Source: Prevotellaceae bacterium UBA2718 (lineage in GTDB: Bacteria; Bacteroidota; Bacteroidia; Bacteroidales; Bacteroidaceae). Taken from it: a stretch of DNA of 15,210 nucleotides. The DNA is taken from assembly GCA_002353975.1 (NCBI GenBank), contig DEKQ01000163.1, positions 17,804-33,013 on the forward strand, read 5' to 3'. The notes under the pieces were generated by a model. The model ran no database searches, was not told where the DNA came from, and worked only from the letters and a program-made list of their open reading frames with translations. Numbering within the stretch: the first letter of the stretch is position 1; every line of letters starts with the position of its first letter. The translations under genes were made by a program, and so were the position numbers. Shown piece after piece: positions 13,489 to 15,210 of the stretch.

Positions 13489-15210
13489 ATGAAACATCTA
13501 TATCTCCTGCTATGCTTTCTCATAGCCAGTGTCTCCTGTCGTGCTGCCAAGGCTTGCGCGCCATCGTTCCGTGCTGCCCTGGCCGACGGACGCAGTGTCA
13601 TGCTGACACTTTGCGGTGACGAACATCTCAACTACTTCGTCACTGACGACGGGGAGGTAGTGCTCAGGAGCTCTGACGGTACGTACAGCATTGCCACAGA
13701 TGCCCAGAAGGACAGTATGCAGGCAGTGCTCACCGAGCTGACTTACCGCAGCATGGAGTCCCTCCGCAGCGGCTCGTCCAAGGAGGTGCTGAGCACGCCA
13801 CACCTCTATTATGGCGGTGCCACGCCGCACGAGGGCCGCGTGCGCATTCCGGTCATCATGGTACAGTTTACCGATACCGTGTTCCAACACACCCGTGAGG
13901 ATGTGGACCAACTGCTCAACAGCACTGCCTATCAGACCGAGGACAAATACCGCGGCTACGGCTCTGCGGCGCAATACTTCTCAGACTGCAGCGGCGGGAA
14001 GTTCCAGCCTCAGTTTGATGTCTATGGCCCTTACACCCTGGACAACACCAGCAAGTACTACTGCGGCGGCAATCCGCAGAATGAGAGGAACGTCCAGATT
14101 ATCAGGGACGCGCTGAGCATGGCGTCCGGCGACATAGACTTCTCGCTCTATGACTCTGACAACAACGCCACCATCGACGGCATCTGCGTGCTCTATGCAG
14201 GCTGGAACAGCAACCACACGGCAAACATTGATGACGCATGGCCACAGAGCGGCAACGATAATATAGGCACTTACGGCGGGAAAGATCTCACAAGATGGCT
14301 CAAATTCGGCGAGATGTTGGGTAGCTATGGCTTCCGCGACAGCAACGGAAACCATCGCCTCACGGGTGTCGGAGTGTTTGTGCATGAGTTCTCTCACATG
14401 CTCGGACTGCCGGATTTCTACCCCAATTCGGTAGATAAGACCGAATACGCCAAGCTTGACAATCAGTCTATGGAGGACTGGGACATAATGGACAACGGCG
14501 AGAATACCCAACTCGGACTCTATCCCATTCCCTATTCTGCCTGGGAACGTGAGTATATGAAGTGGAGCGACGACCTGGAGGTGATCTCTGAGCCGACTGA
14601 CGTGACCCTCGTACCGCTGATGAACGGCGGCAAGGGGCTGAAGATTTTCAATGACAATGATGCCACAGGCAACGAGTTCTATGTGCTGGAGGCAATACCC
14701 AATGGCAGCAAAAGCGGATGGTACCGATATGTCAGGGGCAATGGAATGCTCGTCACCCACATTAATTACAACGACCACACCTTCAAGGGCATCAGCTATC
14801 CCAACAATACCATCGGCAAACCGGGCATAACCATTATCCCTGCCGACGGATGGTTGCCGTCGTCTTATCGCATAAAGACGGGAATCACGGAGAGCTATGG
14901 CGATTACCTTACCTTGAATGACTACTACAAACAGTTGGCCGGCGACACGTATCCCGGCACCAGCGAGGTGACATCGTTCAATAACTACAAGGCCTATACG
15001 GGCACTGTAGATAAGCCGATAACGGAGATTAAGCGTGGTGAGGAGAACTTCACCGTGACGTTCAAGTTCATGGGTGGCACCGTGGGCATCGATGGCGTCT
15101 CTGCCGATATGGACAACTCTGCCGACAAGACATACAAGGCACTGGTCGGCGGACGACTTATGATAATAAAAGGAAATAATGCTTACACCCCCGCAGGAGT
15201 GCGATGCACC
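13489..15210 (+). CDS. secreted M6-family metalloprotease (immune inhibitor A-like), partial
   Basis: Reading frame of 574 codons that is still open at the right edge. The N-terminus MKHLYLLLCFLIASVSCRAA is a signal peptide; a weak lipobox-like SVSC makes lipoprotein processing possible but not likely. The N-terminal domain (ADGRSVMLTLCGDEHLNYF, then VTDDGEVVLRSSDGTYSIA) is typical of Bacteroidetes M6 proteases. The catalytic zinc site is H299-E-F-S-H303-M-L-G-L-P-D309, the HExxHxxGxxD form, with a Met-turn candidate M334 in DWDIMDNG. A Ca-loop-like DSDNNATIDG precedes it. The last residues, GRLMIIKGNNAYTPAGVR, resemble the short terminal segment seen at the ends of many Prevotella secreted proteins, so the stop is probably only a few codons away. 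It likely degrades host or dietary protein outside the cytoplasm. It is the only plus-strand gene. Confidence 0.9.
   Translation, partial: MKHLYLLLCFLIASVSCRAAKACAPSFRAALADGRSVMLTLCGDEHLNYFVTDDGEVVLRSSDGTYSIATDAQKDSMQAVLTELTYRSMESLRSGSSKEVLSTPHLYYGGATPHEGRVRIPVIMVQFTDTVFQHTREDVDQLLNSTAYQTEDKYRGYGSAAQYFSDCSGGKFQPQFDVYGPYTLDNTSKYYCGGNPQNERNVQIIRDALSMASGDIDFSLYDSDNNATIDGICVLYAGWNSNHTANIDDAWPQSGNDNIGTYGGKDLTRWLKFGEMLGSYGFRDSNGNHRLTGVGVFVHEFSHMLGLPDFYPNSVDKTEYAKLDNQSMEDWDIMDNGENTQLGLYPIPYSAWEREYMKWSDDLEVISEPTDVTLVPLMNGGKGLKIFNDNDATGNEFYVLEAIPNGSKSGWYRYVRGNGMLVTHINYNDHTFKGISYPNNTIGKPGITIIPADGWLPSSYRIKTGITESYGDYLTLNDYYKQLAGDTYPGTSEVTSFNNYKAYTGTVDKPITEIKRGEENFTVTFKFMGGTVGIDGVSADMDNSADKTYKALVGGRLMIIKGNNAYTPAGVRCT

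Noticed and set aside
13981..14778. Long open frame on the minus strand (265 codons) within the M6 protease region, with another at 13510-13974
   Set aside because: Both are antisense to a clear metalloprotease with a zinc motif and signal peptide, and their translations resemble no family.

Overview
The window looks like a chromosomal segment from a Bacteroidales bacterium, probably Prevotellaceae. Start regions lack Shine-Dalgarno sequences and have A-rich leaders. The -7 boxes fit the Bacteroidetes consensus TAnnTTTG. The gene set also fits: DUF3098 between ftsX and uppP, a PASTA protein next to an RluD-type synthase and ddl, DUF4861, and an M6 protease with a Prevotella-like C-terminal end. 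Assignment below family level is inference.

Twelve genes lie on the minus strand, transcribed right to left, and one on the plus strand. A divergent promoter region (about 13312-13488) separates ftsX from a plus-strand secreted M6 metalloprotease that runs off the right edge. From ftsX leftwards the order is ftsX, DUF3098, uppP, truB, queA, folK. These are cell-envelope, tRNA-modification and folate genes, with very short gaps or overlaps from DUF3098 to folK apart from 43 bases before queA. Next comes a three-gene catabolic-looking block: a secreted DUF4861 protein, a GatC-type PTS IIC permease, and a KduI-type uronate isomerase that carries a signal peptide. Housekeeping then resumes with a PASTA membrane protein, an RluA/RluD-family pseudouridine synthase, ddl and a stand-alone TrpB2-type tryptophan synthase beta chain. 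A clear intrinsic terminator follows trpB. The start of a lysophospholipid acyltransferase gene runs off the left edge.

The most interesting part is 4956-8727. A KduI with all four metal ligands, but routed out of the cytoplasm, is followed by only 12 bases after an IIC permease that has no IIA or IIB partner here; DUF4861 lies just upstream. My inference is that unsaturated uronate products of polysaccharide lyases are isomerised in the periplasm and then taken up by a PTS-independent IIC. The leader of the IIC gene carries three tandem repeat units with regularly spaced GTAAAC-N-GTTT palindromes that could be operators. I see no strong promoter or terminator separating this block from the housekeeping genes on either side.

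Other structure: a heptanucleotide tandem array directly abutting the ftsX stop, a nearby 19-bp tandem duplication, TTG starts for ftsX and the PASTA gene, and a QueA with an enlarged N-terminal region. I found no RNA genes, CRISPR arrays, insertion sequences or prophage.
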